NCBI RefSeq assembly: GCF_000410515.1 | Contig: NC_021500.1 | Span: 930,001-994,000 of the forward strand | Direction: 5' to 3' | DNA from: Enterobacter sp. R4-368 | GTDB lineage: Bacteria > Pseudomonadota > Gammaproteobacteria > Enterobacterales > Enterobacteriaceae | Length of the DNA stretch: 64,000 bases | The notes under the pieces: generated by a model | Databases searched by the model: none | The model's input: the letters and a program-made list of their open reading frames with translations, nothing else | Told to the model about the DNA's origin: nothing | Program-made: the position numbers and the translations under genes | Shown here: positions 52,259 through 61,814 of the stretch, piece by piece | Position numbering within the stretch: the stretch's first letter is position 1 | How the letters are laid out: each line of letters starts with the position of its first letter

Positions 52259-52911
52259 TGACTTATTAACGTCTCCGCATTGCACAACCCGTGGCGAATA
52301 GCGAGGTGCGTCAGTTCGACGTCGCCGTGAATGTTCAATTTGCTGAACATACGATAGCGGTAGCTATTCACCGTTTTTGGGCTCAGATGTAGCTGTTCTG
52401 AGATCTCATTGACCTTCTGGCCTTTGGTGATCATCAGCATAATCTGCAATTCACGTTCAGACAAACTGTCGAACGGCGAGTCCGTTTTTTCGGGTTCGAT
52501 TTGGCTAAGCGCCATTTGCTGAGCAATGTCGGAAGCGATATAGCGCTGACCAGACTGCACAGAGCGGATAGCGTTCACCATTTCCTGCGGCGCAGCGCCT
52601 TTGCTGAGGTAGCCCGCTGCTCCTGCCTGCATCACTTTCGCGGGCAGTGGGTTTTCAGTGTGGACAGTAAGCATAATCACTTTGGTATCCGCATTACCAC
52701 GCGCGATTTTCCGCGTCGCTTCAAGGCCACCGATACCGGGCATGTTCATATCCATCAGAACGACATCAACCGTATTGGCACGACACCATTTAATGGCATC
52801 TTCCCCACAGTTGACCTCACCGATAACTTTTATGCCCTTAATGTCTTCAAGAATGCGTCGTATCCCTGCGCGCACCAGTTCATGGTCATCAACAAGTAGT
52901 ACGTTGATCAA
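52255..52911 (-). CDS. uvrY: Response regulator UvrY (of the BarA-UvrY system)
   Basis: UvrY, phosphorylated by BarA, activates the CsrB/CsrC small RNAs that counter CsrA. The 218-residue protein has a receiver domain with Asp54 ([10 protein letters not shown]) and a C-terminal LuxR-type helix-turn-helix ([16 protein letters not shown]). The start is placed at a TTG with GGAG eight bases upstream, giving exactly the E. coli length and the start [11 protein letters not shown]; an ATG at 52944 would add 11 unconserved residues. A rare TTG start may keep translation low. Confidence 0.93.
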   Translation of the reverse strand: MINVLLVDDHELVRAGIRRILEDIKGIKVIGEVNCGEDAIKWCRANTVDVVLMDMNMPGIGGLEATRKIARGNADTKVIMLTVHTENPLPAKVMQAGAAGYLSKGAAPQEMVNAIRSVQSGQRYIASDIAQQMALSQIEPEKTDSPFDSLSERELQIMLMITKGQKVNEISEQLHLSPKTVNSYRYRMFSKLNIHGDVELTHLAIRHGLCNAETLISQ

Positions 52912-53377
52912 TGGAGTATCTCCGGAATAGGGATAACGCGACAAAAGCCTAATTCAAGGTATATTAACTTTTTTTCATCTAACAGTGAAAGGTTAAAAAA
53001 CCAGTAACTTTCGATTTTGTTCGCGTTTTTGGAAATTAAGTTATACAGCGTGTGGAAAGTTCCGCGATCTTTTAAAGCGCAGCGCTAAAAAAGTTTTAGC
53101 CCTGATTTTCAAAAAGTTACTCTAAAATTGTCTTTGCATGTATGATTATTAGCACGCTTTGCATGTAACAACAATTAACTGCCTCTAAACCTTGCTTAAA
53201 CATATATTCTTCGACAATTAAACGCAGTACCGTTAATTACCGTCAGGTTTAATTTAATAAACTGAAAACAATGATCAAAAAACAACCACTGCTTTCTTTT
53301 GCCATCATTATGGTATACTCCGCCGCTTTGACAGTGTCCGTCGCGCACCTGCGCGACACCGTAACGAGGAAAATAAA
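52912..53377. promoter_or_regulatory. uvrY-yecF divergent control region
   Basis: A 466-base AT-rich gap. For yecF it holds an extended -10 (TGGTATACT, 53311-53319) and a leader hairpin. For uvrY no clear hexamers were found. Two copies of TTTGCATGTA stand at 53133-53142 and 53158-53167. No coding region is supported. Confidence 0.6.
53340..53357 (+). other. Hairpin in the yecF leader
   Basis: GTCGCGC (53340-53346), ACCT and GCGCGAC (53351-53357) form a perfect seven-pair stem between the -10 element and the ribosome site, ending 20 bases before the TTG start. Confidence 0.6.
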
Positions 53378-53602
53378 TTGAGCACACCTGATTTTTCCAC
53401 TGCTGATAATGCAAAGGAACTGGCGCTGGAAGTCTCCTGCCTGAAATCAATGATTACGCTGATGCTGCAGGCCATGGGCCAGGCAGACGCCGGACGCGTT
53501 ATCCTTAAAATGGAAAAGCAAATCGAACAAATGGAAGACGAAGCTCAGGCGACGGTATTTTCCGGTACTGTTAAGCAAATTAAACAAGCCTATCGCCAGT
53601 AA
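53378..53602 (+). CDS. yecF: DUF2594 family protein YecF
   Basis: A 74-residue helical protein of unknown function, the same length as E. coli YecF and close in sequence ([26 protein letters not shown] end). The start is TTG preceded by ACGAGG, giving the conserved [10 protein letters not shown]. It converges on sdiA. Confidence 0.9.
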   Translation: MSTPDFSTADNAKELALEVSCLKSMITLMLQAMGQADAGRVILKMEKQIEQMEDEAQATVFSGTVKQIKQAYRQ

Positions 53603-53669
53603 ATAATAACCGGCTGCCAAAATAAGTTTGTCAGCTGGCTATCTTTGCCGGGCAAAACATAAGGGATAT

Positions 53670-54392
53670 TTAAATCATCCCTGTCGCCGCTGCGTAGCAT
53701 GCGATCTGTGTTTTGTTCGGCGCGTTAAATTTCTTCTGCATATTTTTTTGATGAAAATTAACGGTGTTTTCGGAGATGGATAAAATCATCGCGATCTCTG
53801 CAGATGTTTTACCTTCCGCCGTCCACTTGAGAATTTCACGTTCACGCTTACTGAATTTCATTTCAGGCGCCAGCACCATCTGATCTTCCAGACGCGTTAA
53901 TGCCAGCAGGCTTAACTGCACCAACGTCTGCAGGCGCAATTCAATTTCATCATCCGACATCATTTTGCCAAACAGACTGGTACGCGACACGGACAAAAAA
54001 CCCATCGCATGATTGGGCAACATCAGGCACTGCGAAATACCTTTACGCAATCCGTGATCCCGTGCGGCATCCCACAATACCGTGGCATCGCGAAAGAGTT
54101 TGTCATTCCAGGGAAGATGTCCCTGAATGAAGTTTTCAGCCTTCAGCACCGGGTCAATAGCAAAGTAATTCTCTGCCTGATAATGCTGCATCCACGCTTG
54201 TGGATAAGAGGTTTCAACGCTCAACTTCGGCCGGGTAAAAGGCACCGGGTGACGAACGCAAAGCGAAAAATAATCAAATTCCAGCAGCTGTGTCTGCCGC
54301 TGTAATTCGGAATAAACATCCTGGGATGTTGTCATCTCCTGGAACCGCGACATCATGTCACGACGCCAGGTAAAGAATTCTGTATCCTGCAT
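53670..54392 (-). CDS. sdiA: LuxR-type regulator SdiA
   Basis: SdiA senses N-acyl-homoserine lactones made by other bacteria. The 240-residue protein has an N-terminal ligand domain that keeps Tyr63, Trp67, Tyr71 and Asp80 of the AHL pocket, and a C-terminal LuxR helix-turn-helix (FSKREREILKWTAEGKTSAE). Length equals E. coli SdiA. No LuxI-type synthase is in the window, in keeping with an eavesdropping role. Confidence 0.96.
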   Translation of the reverse strand: MQDTEFFTWRRDMMSRFQEMTTSQDVYSELQRQTQLLEFDYFSLCVRHPVPFTRPKLSVETSYPQAWMQHYQAENYFAIDPVLKAENFIQGHLPWNDKLFRDATVLWDAARDHGLRKGISQCLMLPNHAMGFLSVSRTSLFGKMMSDDEIELRLQTLVQLSLLALTRLEDQMVLAPEMKFSKREREILKWTAEGKTSAEIAMILSISENTVNFHQKNMQKKFNAPNKTQIACYAAATGMI

Positions 54393-54639
54393 ACCGACCG
54401 GTAATACCCCTGGTTTTAATAATCATTATTTTGTATACAATAAACTAACACATAAAACTTAATTATAAATATAAAATATCGATACCGCCGGAAATAAGTT
54501 GCGTTTAACGCCAACGTTAACGGTATCTTCAGGAGGGAATAACGGCCTGGCGTTTCAGGCGCACAACAGAAAACCGGGAAATATCCCTGCAAAATTTGTA
54601 CGTAATAAAACCATTGAATTTTAACTTAAGTGGAATTAA

Positions 54640-54671
54640 CGCGATTCAGCCGCAATGGGCGCTGAACCGCG
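54640..54671 (-). terminator. Hairpin after tcyN
   Basis: CGCGATTCAGC (54640-54650) and GCTGAACCGCG (54661-54671) pair with one mismatch, directly after the tcyN stop; the tail has few T. Confidence 0.6.
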
Positions 54672-54677
54672 AAGGCA

Positions 54678-55430
54678 TTACTGCATGAGGAATTTTTCCA
54701 GAAACTGGCGCGTACGCGGTTGCTGCGGGTTGGCAAACAGCGCTTTCGCGGGTCCTTGTTCCACAATGCGCCCCTGATCCATAAATATTGCCCTGTCCGC
54801 CACGTCACGCGCAAAGCTCATCTCATGTGTGACAATCACCATCGTGCGTTTTTCCTGCGCCAGCTGGCGAATGGCATTAAGCACTTCACCCACCAGCTCA
54901 GGATCGAGCGCGGACGTCGGCTCGTCGAAGAGGATCACATCCGGACGCATCGCCAGCGCGCGGGCTATCGCCACACGCTGCTGCTGCCCGCCCGACAAGC
55001 GCCGCGGGTAGCGATTCTCTTTGCCACTCAGCCCCACTTTTACCAGCAGTTCGCGCGCCCGCGCGGCCGCCTCGTCTTTGGGCTCGCCTTTCACGATCAC
55101 CGGCCCTTCAATAATGTTCTCCAGCACTGTCCGGTGCGGGAACAGATTGAAGTTCTGAAAGACAAACCCGACATGCTGGCGTAACTGGCGGATAGCACTT
55201 TTCTGCTGGCTCAGCGATCGCGCAGTATCAATGGTGATATCGCCCACGCGGATTGTGCCATTCTCCGGCTGTTCAAGCAGGTTAATACTGCGCAGCAAGG
55301 TGGTTTTACCGGAACCGCTCGGGCCAATAATCGCCACCACTTCGCCCTGTTGCACCTCAAGATCGATACCGTGCAACACCGTCTGGCCGTGGAATTTTTT
55401 CACCAGGTTTTTCACGTCGATAGCACTCAT
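54678..55430 (-). CDS. tcyN: L-cystine ABC transporter ATPase TcyN
   Basis: The 250-residue ATPase (E. coli YecC) that drives cystine import. Walker A GPSGSGKTT, signature LSGGQQQRVAIARAL and Walker B ILFDEPTSALDPE are intact. It overlaps tcyL by four bases and closes the tcyJ-dcyD-tcyL-tcyN order. Confidence 0.96.
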   Translation of the reverse strand: MSAIDVKNLVKKFHGQTVLHGIDLEVQQGEVVAIIGPSGSGKTTLLRSINLLEQPENGTIRVGDITIDTARSLSQQKSAIRQLRQHVGFVFQNFNLFPHRTVLENIIEGPVIVKGEPKDEAAARARELLVKVGLSGKENRYPRRLSGGQQQRVAIARALAMRPDVILFDEPTSALDPELVGEVLNAIRQLAQEKRTMVIVTHEMSFARDVADRAIFMDQGRIVEQGPAKALFANPQQPRTRQFLEKFLMQ

Positions 55431-56095
55431 TTCGGATCACGCTCCTGGCGATTAAGCTGGTTTTCGAAATAGTTTTGCAGCGAAGAAAGCACCGTCGCCA
55501 TTACCCAGTAAATCAGCGACGCCGCAAGGTACATAGTGAACACTTCCAGCGTACGGGAGGTGATTAACTGCGCCTGACGGAACAGTTCCGGCACCTGGAT
55601 AGTGGCTGCCAGTGACGTATCTTTCACCAGGCTAATAAAACTATTGCTCAACGGTGGCAGCGCGACACGCGCGGCCTGCGGCAGAATCGCGCGACGCAGC
55701 GTTTGCCACGGCGTCATGCCTATACTGGCCGCCGCTTCCCACTGCCCTTTATCGATAGACGAAATCGCCGCGCGCAACGTTTCCGCTGCGTAGGCCGCCG
55801 TATTAAGTGACAGACCAATCATCGCAGACGGAATAGGATCCAGCTCAATACCAAACTGCGGCAGACCGTAGTAGATCATAAATAACTGGGCGATAAGCGG
55901 CGTACCGCGAAAAATCGAAATGTAAAAACGCGCCAGCCAGCGCACAGGTAAGAACGACGACATGCGCATCAGCGCCAGCAGAAAGCCCAGCAGTAAACCA
56001 AAAAACATCCCGCCAATACTGAGTTGCAGTGTAAATACCGCGCCCTTTAACAGGTAAGGCGCGGAGTCGATAACCAGTTGTAGACTCTCTTGCAT
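55427..56095 (-). CDS. tcyL: L-cystine ABC transporter permease TcyL
   Basis: A 222-residue polar amino-acid permease (E. coli YecS) with about five membrane segments and the EAA loop ISSIDKGQWEAAASIGMTPW. It forms the channel for TcyJ and TcyN. It lies 21 bases after dcyD. Confidence 0.96.
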   Translation of the reverse strand: MQESLQLVIDSAPYLLKGAVFTLQLSIGGMFFGLLLGFLLALMRMSSFLPVRWLARFYISIFRGTPLIAQLFMIYYGLPQFGIELDPIPSAMIGLSLNTAAYAAETLRAAISSIDKGQWEAAASIGMTPWQTLRRAILPQAARVALPPLSNSFISLVKDTSLAATIQVPELFRQAQLITSRTLEVFTMYLAASLIYWVMATVLSSLQNYFENQLNRQERDPK

Positions 56096-56116
56096 TATTT
56101 TTGCTCTGCCTGGGAA

Positions 56117-57127
<1,011 letters not shown>

Positions 57128-57170
57128 TTAGCAACTGCTTTTTATTATGCACACTAAAAGCGATCAAATA

Positions 57171-57199
57171 AAAAAGGCGCTTGATTAAGCGCCTTTTTT
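57171..57199 (-). terminator. Terminator between tcyJ and dcyD
   Basis: AAAAAGGCGCTT (57171-57182), GATT and AAGCGCCTTTTT (57187-57198) form a perfect 12-pair stem with a T run on either side, 14 bases past the tcyJ stop. Probably partial, so the binding protein is made in excess. Confidence 0.88.
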
Positions 57200-57212
57200 T
57201 AGCGGGCAACGA

Positions 57213-58013
57213 TTACTTCGTCACATCCGCGCCAAACCATTTTTCCGACAGCGTTTTCATGGTGCCGTCTTTTTGCATTTCGGCAATGGCTGCGTCGATA
57301 GCTTTCAGCAAATCGTCATTACCTTTACGCAGCGCAACGCCGGATTCCTGACGTGAAAACGCATCCCCCGCTACCGCCAGCGTATCTTTGGTTTTCTTCA
57401 CCAGATCCAGCGCGGCCAGACGATCGACCAGGATGGCGTCAATACGGCCAACGCGCAGATCCTGATATTTTGTCGGGTCATCATCATAGGTGCGAATATC
57501 AACTCCCTGCACGTTCTTACGCAGCCACTCTTCATAGTTAGTGCCGAGACCCACGCCCACTTTCTTGCCTTTCAGGTCCGCAGCGGATTTGATGCCCGCT
57601 TCGTTCCCTTTTTTCACCAGCGCCTGGATACCAGAAACGGTATAGGGCGTGGAGAAATCATACTTTTTCTTGCGCTCATCGGAGATGGTGACCTGGTTAA
57701 TCACCACGTCGATGCGTTTAGAATCCAGCGATGCCAGCATGCCGTCCCATTTGGTGGGTTTCAGGGATGCTTTTACGCCAAGATGCTGCGCCAACGCTTC
57801 GGCGAACTCTACTTCAAAACCAGTAAGCTTGCCGTCGTCGCCCTGGAAACTAAACGGCGGATACGTGCCTTCCAGACCCACCAACAGCGTGCCACGCTCT
57901 TTGACTTTATTGAGCAGGTTTTCCGCCGCGAATGTTTTCACGCTCATACCTGCTACCAGCGCGACGGCCATCACACCCATCAGCGCCTGACGTCCCAAAA
58001 GTGCTAGTTTCAT
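57213..58013 (-). CDS. tcyJ: L-cystine-binding periplasmic protein TcyJ (FliY)
   Basis: A 266-residue SBP3-family binding protein with a signal peptide ending ...MSVKTFA and the family segments LLVGLEGTYPPFSFQ, LDSKRIDVVINQVTI and RVGRIDAILVD. It delivers cystine to TcyLN. The old name fliY comes from its place beside fliAZ. An 83-base gap separates it from fliZ. Confidence 0.96.
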   Translation of the reverse strand: MKLALLGRQALMGVMAVALVAGMSVKTFAAENLLNKVKERGTLLVGLEGTYPPFSFQGDDGKLTGFEVEFAEALAQHLGVKASLKPTKWDGMLASLDSKRIDVVINQVTISDERKKKYDFSTPYTVSGIQALVKKGNEAGIKSAADLKGKKVGVGLGTNYEEWLRKNVQGVDIRTYDDDPTKYQDLRVGRIDAILVDRLAALDLVKKTKDTLAVAGDAFSRQESGVALRKGNDDLLKAIDAAIAEMQKDGTMKTLSEKWFGADVTK

Positions 58014-58096
58014 AGTTACCCCGATAAAGAAATTGGCTGTAGTGTAAGGTGCCTGACGCTAAGTACAAGCACAACTCGGCTACATCTTATTCCTTT

Positions 58097-58648
58097 TTAA
58101 TATAAATCAGATGTTGCACCTACAGCGATTTTTTGCACGGAGGCAAAACGCATCTGGGTTTTAAACTGCGCATATTTGCGCAAGGCAATCCGATAATTAT
58201 TGGTGCTGGTCGCAGGTAACCACGGTTCCAGATTTTCGTCGAGGAAACCTTCTTCAAGCAGCTGTCGGGAAATATTAAGTTCAGTGAGATGGTTGCCGAG
58301 GCGGCGCAAACGCACGACATACTCGCGCACCGTACCGTGGCTCATTTCGGTTTGTTCGAAGAGATATTGTTTAAAACCGATGATATCGAAGAAATCGCTC
58401 TGCTCTTTGCAGTGCAGATCGCCGCAAAAACGACAGAGTGCGACCCACTCTTTTTGCTCTTGTTGCCAGGCCGCTTCATCCAACAGCATATCCAGACGCG
58501 AAATCGCGATTTTATTCACGATTTCGCCCCGGCGTACCAGCGTGATGCGATCAAGCAGCTTGTGGCAGTGTGCGCAATGCGTCTGGCTGTGTTTAAAGTC
58601 TTTAAGGTAGCGGCTTAGAGGCCGTCTTTTAGGTTGCTGCACCGTCAT
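58097..58648 (-). CDS. fliZ: Regulator FliZ
   Basis: A 183-residue regulator that in E. coli antagonises RpoS at promoters and in Salmonella boosts FlhDC. It contains a Cys-rich motif (CAHCHKLL, CRFCGDLHC) and a phage-integrase-like DNA-binding helix (GTVREYVVRLRRLGNHL). It lies 62 bases after fliA and is transcribed with it. Confidence 0.95.
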   Translation of the reverse strand: MTVQQPKRRPLSRYLKDFKHSQTHCAHCHKLLDRITLVRRGEIVNKIAISRLDMLLDEAAWQQEQKEWVALCRFCGDLHCKEQSDFFDIIGFKQYLFEQTEMSHGTVREYVVRLRRLGNHLTELNISRQLLEEGFLDENLEPWLPATSTNNYRIALRKYAQFKTQMRFASVQKIAVGATSDLY

Positions 58649-58710
58649 GATAACTCCTGGTTGTCAATGCGTTGTACGGCATTTACCAGGAGTGATGCAG
58701 AATCACCGAC

Positions 58711-59430
58711 CTATAACTTACCCAGCTTGGTACGTAAGCGCTTAATGGCCTGGCTATGGAGCTGGCTGACTCGCGACTCCCCGACTTCCAGAACGGCGCC
58801 AATCTCTTTCAGATTGAGTTCTTCCTGGTAGTACAGTGTCAGGACAAGTTGTTCACGTTCCGGCAGCGATTCAATCGCTTCCATGACCCGGTGACGTAAA
58901 TTACTTTCCATTAACTGGAATAACGGGTTTTCCTGTTGATGATCGTCAGTGACCAGCTCGATACTGTCGCCATGCTCTTCCCGCCATTCATCATAGGAGA
59001 AAAGCTGGCTGTTATTGGTATCGAGCAGCATCTGACGGTATTCCTCTACAGGAATTCCAAGACGCTGCGACACTTCTGTTTCCGTCGCGTTACGTCCCAG
59101 TTCTTGCTCAAGTTGCCCCATTGCCTGCGCCACTTCGCGGGCATTACGCCGAACGCTGCGCGGCACCCAATCGCGGCTGCGCAATTCGTCCAGCATCGCC
59201 CCACGAATACGCTGTACTGCGTAAGTGGTAAATGCCGTTCCTTGCAGAGCGTCATATCGGTCTACTGCATTCAGTAAACCGATACCGCCCGCCTGTAGCA
59301 GGTCGTCCAGTTCCACACTCGCCGGCAAACGCACCTGCAGGCGCAATGCTTCGTGACGCACAAGAGGTACATAACGCTGCCACAGCGAGTGTTTATCCAT
59401 TACACCTTCAGCGGTATAGAGTGAATTCAC
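58711..59430 (-). CDS. fliA: Flagellar sigma factor FliA (sigma-28)
   Basis: FliA directs RNA polymerase to late flagellar and chemotaxis promoters. The 239-residue protein, same length as E. coli, has region 2 (AFTTYAVQRIRGAMLDELRS) and region 4 (LNLKEIGAVLEVGESRVSQL). The start is GTG, as in E. coli. Its own FliA-type promoter lies 25 bases upstream. In E. coli the next gene is fliC; here sugar genes follow. Confidence 0.97.
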   Translation of the reverse strand: MNSLYTAEGVMDKHSLWQRYVPLVRHEALRLQVRLPASVELDDLLQAGGIGLLNAVDRYDALQGTAFTTYAVQRIRGAMLDELRSRDWVPRSVRRNAREVAQAMGQLEQELGRNATETEVSQRLGIPVEEYRQMLLDTNNSQLFSYDEWREEHGDSIELVTDDHQQENPLFQLMESNLRHRVMEAIESLPEREQLVLTLYYQEELNLKEIGAVLEVGESRVSQLHSQAIKRLRTKLGKL

Positions 59431-59455
59431 GATAAACAGCCCTGCGTTAATTGAG

Positions 59456-59482
59456 TTATCGGCACGATTATCCGATTCTGGA
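59456..59482 (-). promoter_or_regulatory. FliA-type promoter of fliA
   Basis: A perfect GCCGATAA -10 (59463-59456) has 15 bases to TCCA (59482-59479), a weak match to the TAAA -35. Positive autoregulation of fliA is known. Confidence 0.7.
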
Positions 59483-59529
59483 GTGGTTTTAATCGGATGA
59501 ATAGTGGGTGAAATGGGGGTTATTTGACT

Positions 59530-60654
59530 TTATTGAACCGTTCTCCCGGCCGGTAATGCATATAACACCAGCTCAAAAGCCAGCGCCGGATGATGCCCGC
59601 GCAAATAAAAACGATAATTATCCGACAGTTCACGAATGTATTGCGGGATCGTCAGCAAATCTTCCGGCTTGTGATACAAGCTAATAGTCAGAACAGGCAA
59701 AGATGCACGAATGGTATGTTGCGCACCTTTTAGCGCTTCCAGTTCCGCCCCCTCAATATCCATTTTAATAAATGTAGCGTAATTCGTGCCTTCAAGAGCA
59801 TTATCAATGCTGACCACATCAATGGACGTGTTACCTTCCCCTTCGCTTAAACGAGACGAGGTATCCATTCCGGAATCAAAGCGTAATGTGGTATTTTCCG
59901 ACCAGACACCTTTATTGATGGCTTTCAGTTCAACATCGCCAATATCAGCGCGTTGTAATAAAGAGAAGTTTTTCTCTTCTGGTTCAAAAGCGAGGATTTT
60001 TGCGGGTTTCTTCACGCCCTGCTTCTGCGCAGCTTTCAGGAATGCAACCACGCTGTCACCATCGTAAGCACCGCAATCGACATACACTTCGTTATCCTGC
60101 AAACGCACCAGGTCTTCTGCAAGATAGTGGTTAGGATCGAAATATTTACCGTAGTACAAGCTGCGCGCGCAAATACGTTGATTAATAAACGCCACCAGCG
60201 TTTCTTTTGAGCGCTCATCGCCTAAAGAGTTATAAAACTCAGTCAAAGCAGCCTCATTTTCCTGACAAAATTCGGCGGTATAAAGCGTATCGGTATTCAC
60301 GCCAATAAAAGAGTGATCGAAGATCAATATGCTTTCAGCATTGTTTGCGAGCATCGCTTCTAATTCAGCGCTCACATACTGGATAGCCAGAATGTAATTA
60401 TAGGTGCCTTCTTGTCGGGCCAGTTGGTCTAAATTGATGATATCGTAACCGTAAAAGGTTGAACCTTCGGTAAAATATTTCTCATTGACCGCCACATAAT
60501 CAACCTTCACATTCTGGCTGGTCAAAAATTCCCATGTTTTTTGCCCTAAATAACCGGCACCGCATAATACCAACGGACGACCATTGTTCTGCATTTCGTC
60601 GATCGTATCGAGAAAATGGTTTCTGGACTCGCTAATTTTTTCAAGAATAGACAT
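59530..60654 (-). CDS. FkbM-family methyltransferase
   Basis: A 374-residue protein with two parts. The N-terminal 120 residues have a Rossmann-like LVLCGAGYLGQKTWEF as in small nucleotide- or sugar-binding domains. The C-terminal part is an FkbM SAM methyltransferase with YVDCGAYDGDSV (191-202) and IKMDIEGAELEALKG (296-310). FkbM enzymes O-methylate sugars and polyketides. It is last in a run of four minus-strand genes ending near the fliA promoter, so it probably methylates a flagellin glycan; this is inference. GAGGTAGAT precedes its ATG. Confidence 0.85.
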   Translation of the reverse strand: MSILEKISESRNHFLDTIDEMQNNGRPLVLCGAGYLGQKTWEFLTSQNVKVDYVAVNEKYFTEGSTFYGYDIINLDQLARQEGTYNYILAIQYVSAELEAMLANNAESILIFDHSFIGVNTDTLYTAEFCQENEAALTEFYNSLGDERSKETLVAFINQRICARSLYYGKYFDPNHYLAEDLVRLQDNEVYVDCGAYDGDSVVAFLKAAQKQGVKKPAKILAFEPEEKNFSLLQRADIGDVELKAINKGVWSENTTLRFDSGMDTSSRLSEGEGNTSIDVVSIDNALEGTNYATFIKMDIEGAELEALKGAQHTIRASLPVLTISLYHKPEDLLTIPQYIRELSDNYRFYLRGHHPALAFELVLYALPAGRTVQ

Positions 60655-60694
60655 ATCTACCTCAGAGACTCATTCAGTACACAATAAGTGGCTA

Positions 60695-61804
60695 TCACAG
60701 TATGATTTTTTGTTGCGCTAATGCGCTTTTGTTGGCGCTTTCAAGGAAAGCTAATCCTTTTAAAGCCACCTGCGAGCCAATAGCATAACCATTCGCTTCG
60801 CCGCGTAATGCTGCTGCGATATCACAGTAATAGTTCGCAAAGGCTTCAATAAACCCGGCGGGATGGCCAGCTTTAAAGCGGCAGTACCGCTCCTGGTTCG
60901 CCACCGTGTTGTCACTCGCCGTGCGGTCAATAATGCTAACGTTGCCGTGAATATCCGCGATACGTAAATACTCGGGCTCCATTTGCAGCCATTCCGCGCT
61001 GCCTTCTGTGCCGTACACCCTGATCCGCAAACCGTTGCGATAACCCAGCGCCGCCTTGCCATACCAGTAGTTGCACACCACATCATCGCTATAACGAGAG
61101 ACGATATTCACCGTGTCCACAACGCCCGGCACACGGGCAAAGGTACTGTTAACGGCATAGACATCCAGCGCATGTTTCTCGGTGAGGAATTCCACCAGTT
61201 GATGGACATGTACGCCAAGATCCAGCGATACCGTCGGGATCGCGTTATCCGTGCGCCGCCAGGTTTGCGGCAACGCGATGCTACCGTCGCTGCGACAGCG
61301 GCTGAAACCCTCTTGCGGCATCTCAACCATCACGTGCTGAATCCGGCCCAGCGCGCCGCTTTGCAAACGCTGGCGTAATTCGCGCACCATCGGATAACCG
61401 GTATAGTTGAACGTCACGTAGAGCTGGCTATTCACCTCGTCAACGCGCTGCTGAATGTCTTCAGCATCCTTGACGCTCGCCACTAACGCTTTTTCGCAAA
61501 TGATCGGCAGCGGATATTCCAGACACGCCATCAGAATTTCGCGGTGCGCGGGCGTAGGCGTTAGCACCACCACCGCATCCAGATGCGCATGCTCTTTCTC
61601 AAGCAGTGTCAACGCATCCTGGTAAATCTTGCTCTCATCAAGCCCCCAGGCCATGCCGGTTTGCCGATTCAGGGCGTCATCCCGGCTGAAACAGCCGGCG
61701 GATAACTGGAAATGTCCATCCATCTGGCTGGCGATTTTATGGGTCATACCGATGGCGGAATTAAGGCCGCCGCCGATAAATGCCAGGGATAAGGGCTTAG
61801 CCAT
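60695..61804 (-). CDS. Gfo/Idh/MocA-family oxidoreductase
   Basis: A 369-residue NAD(P)-dependent sugar oxidoreductase candidate. The N-terminal Rossmann fold has AFIGGGLNSAIGMTHK (a variant of GxGxxG), the strand-four motif VVVLTPTPAHREI and IICEKAL, whose Glu-Lys pair is the family catalytic Lys. Histidines in DLGVHVHQLVEF fit the usual active-site His. Relatives oxidise or reduce nucleotide sugars in glycan pathways. It lies 10 bases after the ATP-grasp gene and 40 before the FkbM gene. Confidence 0.85.
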   Translation of the reverse strand: MAKPLSLAFIGGGLNSAIGMTHKIASQMDGHFQLSAGCFSRDDALNRQTGMAWGLDESKIYQDALTLLEKEHAHLDAVVVLTPTPAHREILMACLEYPLPIICEKALVASVKDAEDIQQRVDEVNSQLYVTFNYTGYPMVRELRQRLQSGALGRIQHVMVEMPQEGFSRCRSDGSIALPQTWRRTDNAIPTVSLDLGVHVHQLVEFLTEKHALDVYAVNSTFARVPGVVDTVNIVSRYSDDVVCNYWYGKAALGYRNGLRIRVYGTEGSAEWLQMEPEYLRIADIHGNVSIIDRTASDNTVANQERYCRFKAGHPAGFIEAFANYYCDIAAALRGEANGYAIGSQVALKGLAFLESANKSALAQQKIIL

Positions 61805-61814
61805 AATCCGGTCC

